DNA from: JADLBR01 sp964651705
GTDB lineage: Bacteria > Verrucomicrobiota > Verrucomicrobiia > JADLBR01
Length of the DNA: 64,000 nucleotides
NCBI GenBank assembly: GCA_964651705.1
Contig: CAZYWZ010000008.1
Span: forward strand, 1 to 64,000
Reading direction: 5' to 3'
In this document: piece by piece, positions 23,974-31,606 of the stretch
Layout of the letters: the number at the start of each line of letters is the position of its first letter
Numbering within the stretch: the stretch's first letter is position 1
The notes under the pieces: model-generated
The model's input: only the letters and a program-made list of their open reading frames with translations
Database searches by the model: none
Told to the model about the DNA's origin: nothing
Program-made: the position numbers and the translations under genes

Positions 23974-26130
23974 ATGATAAAGAGACTGGGCGCCCTGTGT
24001 GTTGCGATGCTCGTGCTGGCGCGATTTGCCGGGCCCGATGCCGGCGCGATGACCAACGATGCCAACCGCGGCATGACGGAACTCGGGGAGGTGCTGGTCG
24101 TGCCCTCGGATGAGGGGACCGCCGAGGGAGGTTACCGGTATCGCGGGGCGGACCTGGGTCCGCTCGGGAAAATCCAGCTGAAGGACGCGCCATTCTCCAT
24201 CAACGTGACCTCGGGCGAGCTGATCGAGAACATGAACGCGCACAACCCGACCGACGCGCTGAAGACCTCGCCGACGGTGGCGCCCCTGATGTCGTCCGCC
24301 GGATACTCCTCGATGTCGCGGGTGATGATCCGAGGGTTCAACGCCTCCGACCAGAACGAACTGCGGGACGGGATGACCGATAGGAGCTTCACGTTGCCGC
24401 CGGTCGAGGACCTCGACCGCATCGAGGTGTTCAATGGCGTCTCGGGGTTCCTGTATGGCTTCTCGGCCGTCGGCGGGACGGTGAATTACGTCACGAAGCC
24501 GACGCTGGACACGCCTTTCGCCGAGGTGTCCGCCGGCTTCTACAACAAGGGCATCGCGTTCGCGCACGCCGATCTCGGCGGGCCGCTGTACTGGGATGCG
24601 CTGACCTCCCGCGTGAACCTGTACGCCGAGTGCGGCGACACGTACATCGATGGCAGCGACCAGACCCGCGAGCTCATCTCGGGGGCGATACAGCTCCGGC
24701 TCTGCGAGGGCACGCGCCTGAAGGTATCCGGGTATTACCAGCATCTCGAGGCCAACGGCCTGCCCACCTATTTCAACATCCAGGGCATCGGCTACGAGGT
24801 CCCCGGCGCGTTCGATCCCACCAAACAATACGGTCAGCAGTGGACATACAATGACGCCTGGAAGGGGGTCGTCGATTTCGCCATCGAATCGCGGCTGAGC
24901 GATGTCTTCACGTTGCGGGCCGCGTACCGCTGGGGCGACATGTGGCGCAGGTACCGGTTCGTCGCCGCGAAGCTCACCGACCCCGGCGGGGGATACACCG
25001 AGACCTTCGTGGATTCCTCGGGCAACGACGAGCGGACCAGCGCCGCCTATGCGCTGCTGGATGCGGAATTCGACATTTGGGCTTTCCGGCACAACGTGAC
25101 GCTGGGCTAAACCCACTGGGGCTTCTCCTTCGAGCGCGGCGTGAACGCGGTCTACAGCCTTGGGTCCTCGCACGTCGACGACCCGATCGCCTACGAGATG
25201 CCCGGGCGCGCCAAGGGCTACGACCGCAACCTGCGCTCGGACACGCACAACCTCCTCATCGGGGACCGGATCGAGCTGTGCTCGGCTTTCTCGGTGCTGG
25301 GGGGGGTCAACTACGCGACGATCGACAATCGCTACCACGGGGCCTACGTCGCGCCCGGCGCGCCGGAGCACGTCTGGCAGGGGGAGCTGACGCCCACCGT
25401 TGGCGCGGTGCTCAAGCCCATGCCCGGGGTCTCGATCTACGGCTCGTACATCCAGGCCCTCGAACAGGGTGGCACCGCGCCCGGCTTTGCCGCGAACGCG
25501 TACCAGGTGCTGGATCCGACGCTGAGCGACCAATACGAGGCCGGCATCAAGGCGACGCTCTGGGACCGGTTCGACCTGAGCCTCGCGTTCTTCCAGATCG
25601 AGAAGATCAACCAGTACGTCGATCCGACCGATAATGTCTACAAGCAGGACGGCGTCGAGGTGCGCGAGGGGATCGAGTTCTACATGTCGGGAATGCTCCT
25701 GGCAAACCTGAGGGTCGTCGGAGGGTTCACGGTCTTTTCCGCGGAGGTGACGGAGGCCCCGGGCAGTCCGCTGACCGAGGGCGAGACGCCGGTGAACGTG
25801 GCGGAGGAGCAGGCGCGGCTATACCTGGAATACGAGCTGCCGAAAGTCCGCTGGCTGCCTGGCGTGCTCACGGTCTCCGCGGGCGCCAATTATTATGGCA
25901 GGCGCCCGGTGAACATCCCGAACGAGGATTATATCCCGGCGACGACGACCTTCGATGCCGGCCTGAGGTACGAGCCCACGGAGGATGTCACCATCAACTT
26001 CACCGTGTCCAATCTGCTGGACGAGCACTACTGGGCCTATTATCGCAACCAGGGCGACGGCGCCGGAGAGGATGGGCTGTTGCTGGGCGATCCCAGGCTG
26101 TTCTCGGCGTCGGTGAAGTATTCATTCTGA
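23974..26130 (+). pseudogene. TonB-dependent siderophore-type receptor interrupted by one in-frame TAA
   Basis: The frame runs from ATG 23974 (strong purine-rich ribosome site upstream) to TAA 25108-25110. It then continues in the same frame, without any shift, to 26130. Together this gives 717 sense codons, a normal receptor length. Upstream part: signal peptide to about residue 25, plug domain (GKIQLKDAPFSINVTSGELI, MIRGFNASDQNELRDGMTDR, GFLYGFSAVGGTVNYVTKPT) and early barrel strands. After the stop the barrel resumes with THWGFSFERGVNAVYSLGSS and ends with the classic aromatic DPRLFSASVKYSF. The context HNVTLG-stop-THWGFSF suggests Tyr (TAC) to TAA. A real nonsense mutation, sequencing error or readthrough are all possible. 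Confidence 0.85.
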
Positions 26131-26150
26131 GGCGCTGCCGGGAGGAGGCT

Positions 26151-26813
26151 ATGGCGATATCGGACAACGGCTGGCCACTGAATCGGCGCCTGGCGCTTTT
26201 TGACACGGACTGCCTCGAGGTGGCCGACGAGAACAGCATGCGGTCGGCGCAACTCCAGGATTTCGGCATCCGCCCGCGGGTGCAGCCCTTGGCCGAGAAA
26301 TTGGACAGCCTCTACGCGTTCGCCAAGAGGCATGATCTGGTGATGGTCTTTACCCAATGCTGCAGCGCCCGGGCCGTCGCGCCGGGCTCGCATCCGGAGG
26401 TGCTGGTCGTCCCGATGGACCCCGAGGATCGCGCTTGGATGGAACGTGTGGGGCGCTTCCGGCTCATCAATATCCAGAAGCACAACGCCGCTCCCCTCCA
26501 CCATTCATTCATCTGCCGGCATTTCGACATGTTCCAACACAACGGGAACGCGAGGCGCCTGCTGGAGATCCTGGACATCCCGAGGTGGATCGTATTCGGC
26601 CACGGGCTCGATCTCTGCGTGGACTCGGCCGTGAAGGGGATCGTGGCGGCGGGGTACGCGGCGCACGTGTTGACCGATGTCCTCGCCTCCAGCGCGACGG
26701 GCTACGGACCCTACGGGACCCCCGAGAGCAAGCGGATGATCCTAGAATATCTCGTGAGAATCGGCGTGACGACGGGCGGGCTGAAGGCGTTTTTGGATGA
26801 GCACGGCGGATGA
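26151..26813 (+). CDS. Isochorismatase-like cysteine hydrolase
   Basis: 220 residues. The fold is shown by LALFDTDCLEVAD at the start (Asp18 as the likely acid), RLINIQKHN (Lys110) and IVFGHGLDLCVDSAVKGIVA (Cys156). This forms the Asp-Lys-Cys triad of the isochorismatase / nicotinamidase superfamily. His81, His117-118, His124 and several Cys are also present. Members hydrolyse amide or vinyl-ether bonds. It lies inside a metal-chelate uptake operon, 20 bases after the receptor and overlapping the permease gene by 17 bases. It may therefore process an imported chelator, which is inference; the substrate is unknown. Confidence 0.85.
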   Translation: MAISDNGWPLNRRLALFDTDCLEVADENSMRSAQLQDFGIRPRVQPLAEKLDSLYAFAKRHDLVMVFTQCCSARAVAPGSHPEVLVVPMDPEDRAWMERVGRFRLINIQKHNAAPLHHSFICRHFDMFQHNGNARRLLEILDIPRWIVFGHGLDLCVDSAVKGIVAAGYAAHVLTDVLASSATGYGPYGTPESKRMILEYLVRIGVTTGGLKAFLDEHGG

Positions 26814-27864
26814 ACTTTCGGGAGTGGCCGGCGCGGGGGTGCGGTACCGGCGACTCGAGCGCCGGCGCCTGTGGATCCTGGCGGGTGGGGCGTGCCTGCT
26901 GGCGCTGTCACTGCTGGTCGATCTGATGACCGGCCCGGCCCTGCTGGGCCCGAGGGAAATCCTGACCGCGGTGCTCTCGCCGGAGCGCGCCGTCGCCGCG
27001 GACCGCATCATCGTGTGGGAGTTTCGCATGACGACGGCGCTGATGGCGGCCGCCGTCGGCGCGGCGCTCGGGGTGGCCGGGGCACAGATGCAGACGATAC
27101 TCAACAATCCGCTGGCGAGTCCCTACACGCTTGGCGTCTCGGCCGCGGCGGGATTTGGGGCGGCGCTGGCGATGGTCTGCGGGGCGGGGTTGGCGCCGTT
27201 GGCCGGTCCGATCTTGGTGCCGGGCTCGGCATTCGCCTTCGCGGTGCTGGGTTCGCTGGCGGTGTATGGCATCGCGAGATGGCGGCCCGGCTCGACCGAG
27301 GGCATCATTCTCGGCGGTGTGGCGCTGCTGTTCCTCTTCAACGCGGGCATCGCCTTCCTCCAATATGCCGCGAGGGAGGACGAGCTGGCGGCCATCGTCT
27401 TCTGGCTGTTCGGCAGCCTTCAGGGGGCGACATGGCCCAAGCTCGGGGCCGTCTTTGCCGCGCTGGTCACCTCGGTCGCGCTGCTCGCGGCGAGATCGTG
27501 GCGGCTCACCGCGCTGCGGTTGGGAGACGATCGCGCGCGCAGCATGGGCATCGACGTGGGCAGGCTGAGGCTCGAGACCCTGATGATCGTCTCGGTCCTG
27601 ACCGCGACCGCGGTGTGTTTCAGCGGATGCATCGGTTTCATCGGCCTGGTCGCGCCGCATATCGCACGCGGGCTGACCGGCGAAGACCAGCGATTCCTCA
27701 TGCCGCTGTCGGCGCTCCTCGGCGCCCTGCTGCTCTCCGTCGCCTCGATAGGCAGCAAGCTGGCCCTGCCGGGGGCGATCTTTCCCATCGGGGTGGCCAC
27801 GGCCTTCTTTGGCGTGCCCTTCTTTGGCGCGATGATCTTCCTGAAACGGAGGAATCATTGGTGA
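26797..27864 (+). CDS. FecCD-family ABC transporter permease
   Basis: 355 residues with about ten hydrophobic segments. Diagnostic FecCD segments: MTTALMAAAVGAALGVAGAQ, MQTILNNPLASPYTLGVSAA, EGIILGGVALLFLFNAGI, IVFWLFGSLQGATW, ARSMGIDVGRLRLETL and GFIGLVAPHIARGLTG. It forms the inner-membrane channel for iron-siderophore, haem or cobalamin import, working with the upstream binding protein and the downstream ATPase. It overlaps both neighbours by a few bases (17 before, 1 after), so the operon is tightly coupled. Only one permease gene is present, so the channel is presumably a homodimer. Confidence 0.93.
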   Translation: MSTADELSGVAGAGVRYRRLERRRLWILAGGACLLALSLLVDLMTGPALLGPREILTAVLSPERAVAADRIIVWEFRMTTALMAAAVGAALGVAGAQMQTILNNPLASPYTLGVSAAAGFGAALAMVCGAGLAPLAGPILVPGSAFAFAVLGSLAVYGIARWRPGSTEGIILGGVALLFLFNAGIAFLQYAAREDELAAIVFWLFGSLQGATWPKLGAVFAALVTSVALLAARSWRLTALRLGDDRARSMGIDVGRLRLETLMIVSVLTATAVCFSGCIGFIGLVAPHIARGLTGEDQRFLMPLSALLGALLLSVASIGSKLALPGAIFPIGVATAFFGVPFFGAMIFLKRRNHW

Positions 27865-28637
27865 TGGTCGAGGTCCAGGGGCTGGGTTTTGCGTATCGCG
27901 CGGACCCGGTGCTGAGCGGCGTGAGCCTGCGGCTTGGGCCGGGGATTTCCGCGGTCGTCGGGCCCAACGCCGCGGGCAAATCGACGCTGTTGAAATGTCT
28001 GTGCGGGATTCTCCGCCCCTCCGGCGAGGTGCGCATCGAGGGACGGGAGCTGCGCGCATTTCGCGGGCGGGATCTGGCGCGCGTCGTCAGCTATCTGCCG
28101 CAGGACCCGAGCGGCAGGGCGGCGCTGACCGTTTTTGAGACGGTGTTGCTCGGCAGGGCGCACGAGCTGGGCTGGCGCGTCTCGGGCGACGACCTCCGCG
28201 CCACCGCGGGGCTTCTGGACGAACTCGATATCGCCGACTTGGGCGACCGGAACATCGGCGAGCTGAGCGGCGGGCAGTTTCAGATGGTGGCGATCGCGCA
28301 GGCGCTGGCGCGGCAGCCGCGGGTCCTGCTGATGGACGAGCCGACATCGAGCCTCGACATGGGGCACCAGTTTGCGATCTGTTCCTTGATTAGGCGGCTC
28401 ACGGACTCCCGCGGCATCGCCACCGTCATGGCGCTGCACGACCTCAATATCGCCGCGCGATTTGCCGACGCGGTCTATCTCCTGGAGGCCGGGCGGGTGC
28501 GGTGCTCCGGGCCGCCCAGCGAGGTGCTCACCGAAGAGACGATCCGTTCGGTCTACCGCGTCTCGGCCCGAGTCACCCTCGATGGGGATGGGCGCCCGCT
28601 GGTCACGCCGCTGGGGCTGGCGCGGAAATTCCCGTAG
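27864..28637 (+). CDS. FecE-type ABC transporter ATP-binding protein
   Basis: 257 residues. Walker A GPNAAGKST (about 33-41), Q-loop SYLPQDPSG, signature GELSGGQFQMVAIAQALA, Walker B VLLMDEPTSSLD and H-loop MALHDLN are all present, so ATPase activity is expected. It resembles FecE, FhuC and BtuD. The C-terminal RVSARVTLDGDGRPLVTPLG is typical of this subgroup. The ATG overlaps the permease TGA (TGATG). It energises import of the metal complex. It is the last gene of the rightward operon. Confidence 0.93.
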   Translation: MVEVQGLGFAYRADPVLSGVSLRLGPGISAVVGPNAAGKSTLLKCLCGILRPSGEVRIEGRELRAFRGRDLARVVSYLPQDPSGRAALTVFETVLLGRAHELGWRVSGDDLRATAGLLDELDIADLGDRNIGELSGGQFQMVAIAQALARQPRVLLMDEPTSSLDMGHQFAICSLIRRLTDSRGIATVMALHDLNIAARFADAVYLLEAGRVRCSGPPSEVLTEETIRSVYRVSARVTLDGDGRPLVTPLGLARKFP

Positions 28638-28681
28638 CCGAACGCGTGAGCGTTTGGTGCGCGGTGGCTGGGTGGCGTCGT

Positions 28682-28758
28682 GTAGGGCGCGGATTCCCAT
28701 CTGCGCCACGCACGGTCCTGCCGGTTGCCCGTGGCGCGAAAAGGATTTCGCGCCCTAC
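28682..28758. repeat. GTAGGGCGCG-core hairpin repeat (inverse of 13991-14066)
   Basis: The ends are GTAGGGCGCGGATTCC and GGATTTCGCGCCCTAC. The reverse complement matches the core at 13991-14066 nearly base for base. The rest of the 28638-28943 gap holds a 30-codon GTG frame at 28825-28917 with no support as a gene. Confidence 0.75.
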
Positions 28759-28943
28759 ATTCCGAAGCGTTGGCCGGCTGCGTCGCCTCGACATCGCGGG
28801 GCGGATGGGTAGAGAATATCGCCCGTGACGGCGGCGGGATCGACGGAGGCGGAGATCCTAGAGACCCTCGTGACCCTGGGCCGCGCCAGCAAGGCCGGCG
28901 GGCGATTCTGCGGGTGAGTTATTCGGGGTGAAAGGAGAGAGGG

Positions 28944-31403
28944 TCAGAACTTCACGCTGACGCCCACGTAGAACTTGCGTCCTGGGCCTGGCACGGCCGT
29001 GCCCCACATGGGGGCGCCCGCGTTGGCCATCGTCATGGTCTTGCCCTGGCCGACGTAGGCACCGCCGAGAGGGAGGTCGTAATTTGCGTCGAAGATGTTC
29101 TCGATGCCGAAATCGATGCGGAGGTGCTTCCAGGTGTAACTGCTGCGCAGGTTGAAGAGATCGTAGGCGTCAGTGGTGATCTCGTTGCGCGCCGCCGAGA
29201 CGTCATCCTTGGCTTCGGCGTGCTCCCACTCCAGGGCGTTCCTCCAGCGGCCCAGGTCATGCGCGAGGGCCAGTTTGGTGTTGAAGGGCATGATGTTGTA
29301 CAGGTTGTCGTCCGTCGTGCGGTTCTCGCCGCGGGCGTAGCTGGCCAGGCCGCTGAGGGTGATGTCGCCGCAGGCGGATGCATGGGCGAGCCGCACGTGG
29401 CCAGAGAGATCGATGCCGGAGAGCCGGGCATCCTGGTTCACGTACTGGAGGATCGAGTAGCCGCTGGGGGTCGTCGAGATGCGCCTGGCGTCGATGAAGT
29501 CGTCGACCAGGCTGCAGTATGGCGCGACGCGCAGGCCCCAGGCCTTCCGTTCCGCGTCATGCCAGTCAGCCGACAGGCTCAGGGTGTGCGCCACTTCGGG
29601 TTCGAGGTCGATGTCGCCGAAATAACCATTGCCATCGCCTGCGAAGTTGTTCATCGCCGCCGCCATGGACCAGGTGGACCACGTGTAGCGTTCGTAGAGG
29701 TTGGGAGAACGCGTTTTCCGGGAGACGCCGATCTCGTAGTCCTGCGTGTCGCCCGGCGTGAAGCGGAGCAGGGCGGTGAAATCCCAGTTGCGGTCGGTCT
29801 TCTTGTGGTTGGCGTCGTTGAAGGCGGTGCTTTCGGCGATCTGATTCGCCACGTCCATACCCGGCATGGGGGCGGTGGTGAGGTCCGTCTTGTAGCCGTG
29901 CACGTCGCCGGCGTTCATCCTCACCGTCTCGTGGCGGATACCCAGGAGGCCGGTCCATTGCGAGGTGATCTTGGCTTCCCATTCCGCGAAAATGGCATAG
30001 CGGTCGCGTTGCCCATCCCTGATATTCCAGAAGGTGCCGGGCCACATCATGGCGCCGGAGGCCGGCCACCAGTCGTCCAGGCGATGGCCTTGATACGCGA
30101 TCCCGATGCGCAGGGTGTCGCGCTCCGACAGAAACAGGTCCGATCCCAGAGACAGGCCGGTGGTCTTGGTCTGCGTGTACATCGGCATGCCCCGGGCGCA
30201 GGCTGGGCCCATGGGGCCGCAGGGCTGGCCGTCGACGTCATTGCCCGCCACGCCGCTGCCGGCGCCGTACCAGAAGCGCTTGTCTTCCCCGAAATCCATC
30301 TCGTGGTCGACTTCATCGTGGTAGGCGCGCGCCTTGATCTGTCCCCAATGGAATCGGCCCTCGTAGCCGAGACCGAACTTGTCGCTCTGGTTCGAGGTCA
30401 TGTCCATGCGCTGGTTGGGGAAGTTCTGATAGGGGATGTCCTGGTGCGAGAACTTCAGATCGAGCAGGTGGTCACCCAGGCGGCAGGCCAGGTCGAGCGA
30501 ATGGATGGTTGATTCGTAGGCGGTCGAGCCGACCTCATCGAGCGGCAGGGAATGGCCGTCGCGCCCGGTCCGGTAGGGGTTGTCATCGGCGCCCGCAGTC
30601 GGGGTGGTGGCGTTGTAATCGGCGGGCTTGAAGTCGCCGCCCGAACTGTAGTTTGCCGACTCGACGGTGGAACCGGAATAGGTGAGGCTCAGCGTGTCGC
30701 TGGCCACCGTCGCCCTGAGGTGGCCGCCCCAGCCGTCGCCATTGCTGCGATAGAAGGCGCCGAGTTCGCCGGTGGCCAGGGTTCTGGCGCCGGGTTGCGC
30801 GAACTGGGGCTCGGCGGATTCCACCACGATCGCGCCGCCGATGCTGTCGCCGCCGACGCTGACTGGCACCGCGCCGGTGTAGACCCTGATCTTGCCGACC
30901 GCGCCCGGGTCGATATAGGAAAGCGCCGGGTTCATGTGGTTGGGGCAGGCCGCGATCAGGTCCATGCCATCCACGCTGGTGCGCAGGCGGTCGTCCGCCA
31001 TGCCGCGGATGACCGGCAGGCTGGACACGCCGCCGGCGCCGTAAAGGCTGACGCCGGGCACGTCGCGCAGCAGGCTGGCGGTATCGCTGGTGGCGGCGGG
31101 CAGGGATTCCAGCGCTTCGGGCGCAACCCGCGTGGCTCCGGGGGGTAGGGTGTCGACGCGGGACGCTGTGACGAGCACCTCCGCCAAGGGGGCAGGCTCG
31201 GCGGCCGCAAAGGCGGCGGCGCCGCACATCAGGGCGATGGCGGCACCCAGGGCACGATGACGCGGGAAGGCCCTAAGCCGACCCGGGGGCGATCTGGTCC
31301 CGTGCCGCCCCTGGCGGCCTGGGGCGGATAGATAAGACGCATATTCGCGGGCGGGCCGGGCAGATTCGCCCGCCCGTATGAAGAACGGAGAAGAAAGTAA
31401 CAT
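28944..31403 (-). CDS. TonB-dependent copper receptor (OprC/NosA-like)
   Basis: About 819 residues. Plug domain: EVLVTASRVDTLPPGATRVA, LPVIRGMADDRLRTSVDGMD and VPVSVGGDSIGGAIVVESAE. The barrel ends GPGRKFYVGVSVKF. The plug contains Cys153-Pro-Asn-His-Met157, a CxxxM motif, and the barrel contains His367-Glu-Met369, an HxM motif. In Pseudomonas OprC, a CxxxM plus HxM set binds copper, so copper import is the best prediction. The start is uncertain: ATG 31403 leaves a long basic N-region before the hydrophobic core ALGAAIALMCGAAAFAAA. It is divergent from another receptor. Confidence 0.88.
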   Translation of the reverse strand: MLLSSPFFIRAGESARPAREYASYLSAPGRQGRHGTRSPPGRLRAFPRHRALGAAIALMCGAAAFAAAEPAPLAEVLVTASRVDTLPPGATRVAPEALESLPAATSDTASLLRDVPGVSLYGAGGVSSLPVIRGMADDRLRTSVDGMDLIAACPNHMNPALSYIDPGAVGKIRVYTGAVPVSVGGDSIGGAIVVESAEPQFAQPGARTLATGELGAFYRSNGDGWGGHLRATVASDTLSLTYSGSTVESANYSSGGDFKPADYNATTPTAGADDNPYRTGRDGHSLPLDEVGSTAYESTIHSLDLACRLGDHLLDLKFSHQDIPYQNFPNQRMDMTSNQSDKFGLGYEGRFHWGQIKARAYHDEVDHEMDFGEDKRFWYGAGSGVAGNDVDGQPCGPMGPACARGMPMYTQTKTTGLSLGSDLFLSERDTLRIGIAYQGHRLDDWWPASGAMMWPGTFWNIRDGQRDRYAIFAEWEAKITSQWTGLLGIRHETVRMNAGDVHGYKTDLTTAPMPGMDVANQIAESTAFNDANHKKTDRNWDFTALLRFTPGDTQDYEIGVSRKTRSPNLYERYTWSTWSMAAAMNNFAGDGNGYFGDIDLEPEVAHTLSLSADWHDAERKAWGLRVAPYCSLVDDFIDARRISTTPSGYSILQYVNQDARLSGIDLSGHVRLAHASACGDITLSGLASYARGENRTTDDNLYNIMPFNTKLALAHDLGRWRNALEWEHAEAKDDVSAARNEITTDAYDLFNLRSSYTWKHLRIDFGIENIFDANYDLPLGGAYVGQGKTMTMANAGAPMWGTAVPGPGRKFYVGVSVKF

Positions 31404-31419
31404 CGGGGTCGAAAGTAAC
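31393..31419. promoter_or_regulatory. Direct repeat GAAAGTAAC x2 between divergent receptors
   Basis: GAAAGTAAC occurs at 31393-31401 and 31411-31419, an 18-base period, in the 203-base region between two divergent TonB-receptor genes. It could be an operator, but no matching regulator is known. The rest of 31404-31606 holds small hairpins (CCAGG-T-CCTGG) and no convincing riboswitch. Confidence 0.3.
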
Positions 31420-31606
31420 GGGTGCCTCGCGCCAGGGCAAGCCAGGTCCTGGTGTTCGCCGACTTCGGGACCCGCGGCGTTACCCCAGAAGCCCTTGCAG
31501 CACTTAATGGAGGGCCACGGTGCTCGGCCCCGCATCGACTCATGGGTCTGGAAGAATCGCTGGACGTTGTCCCCGGACAGGACCGGGGAGCGTATACGGT
31601 TGTACG

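Noticed and set aside
28825..28917. 30-codon GTG frame encoding a short helical-looking peptide
   Set aside because: Too short, no ribosome site and no recognisable family; could be a remnant but cannot be supported.
31404..31606. Possible cobalamin-type riboswitch between the divergent TonB receptors
   Set aside because: Some fragments (GAAGTCGG..., GGTGCC) recall the B12 box, but the conserved core order and stems cannot be assembled on either strand. An Infernal search with the Rfam cobalamin model would settle it.
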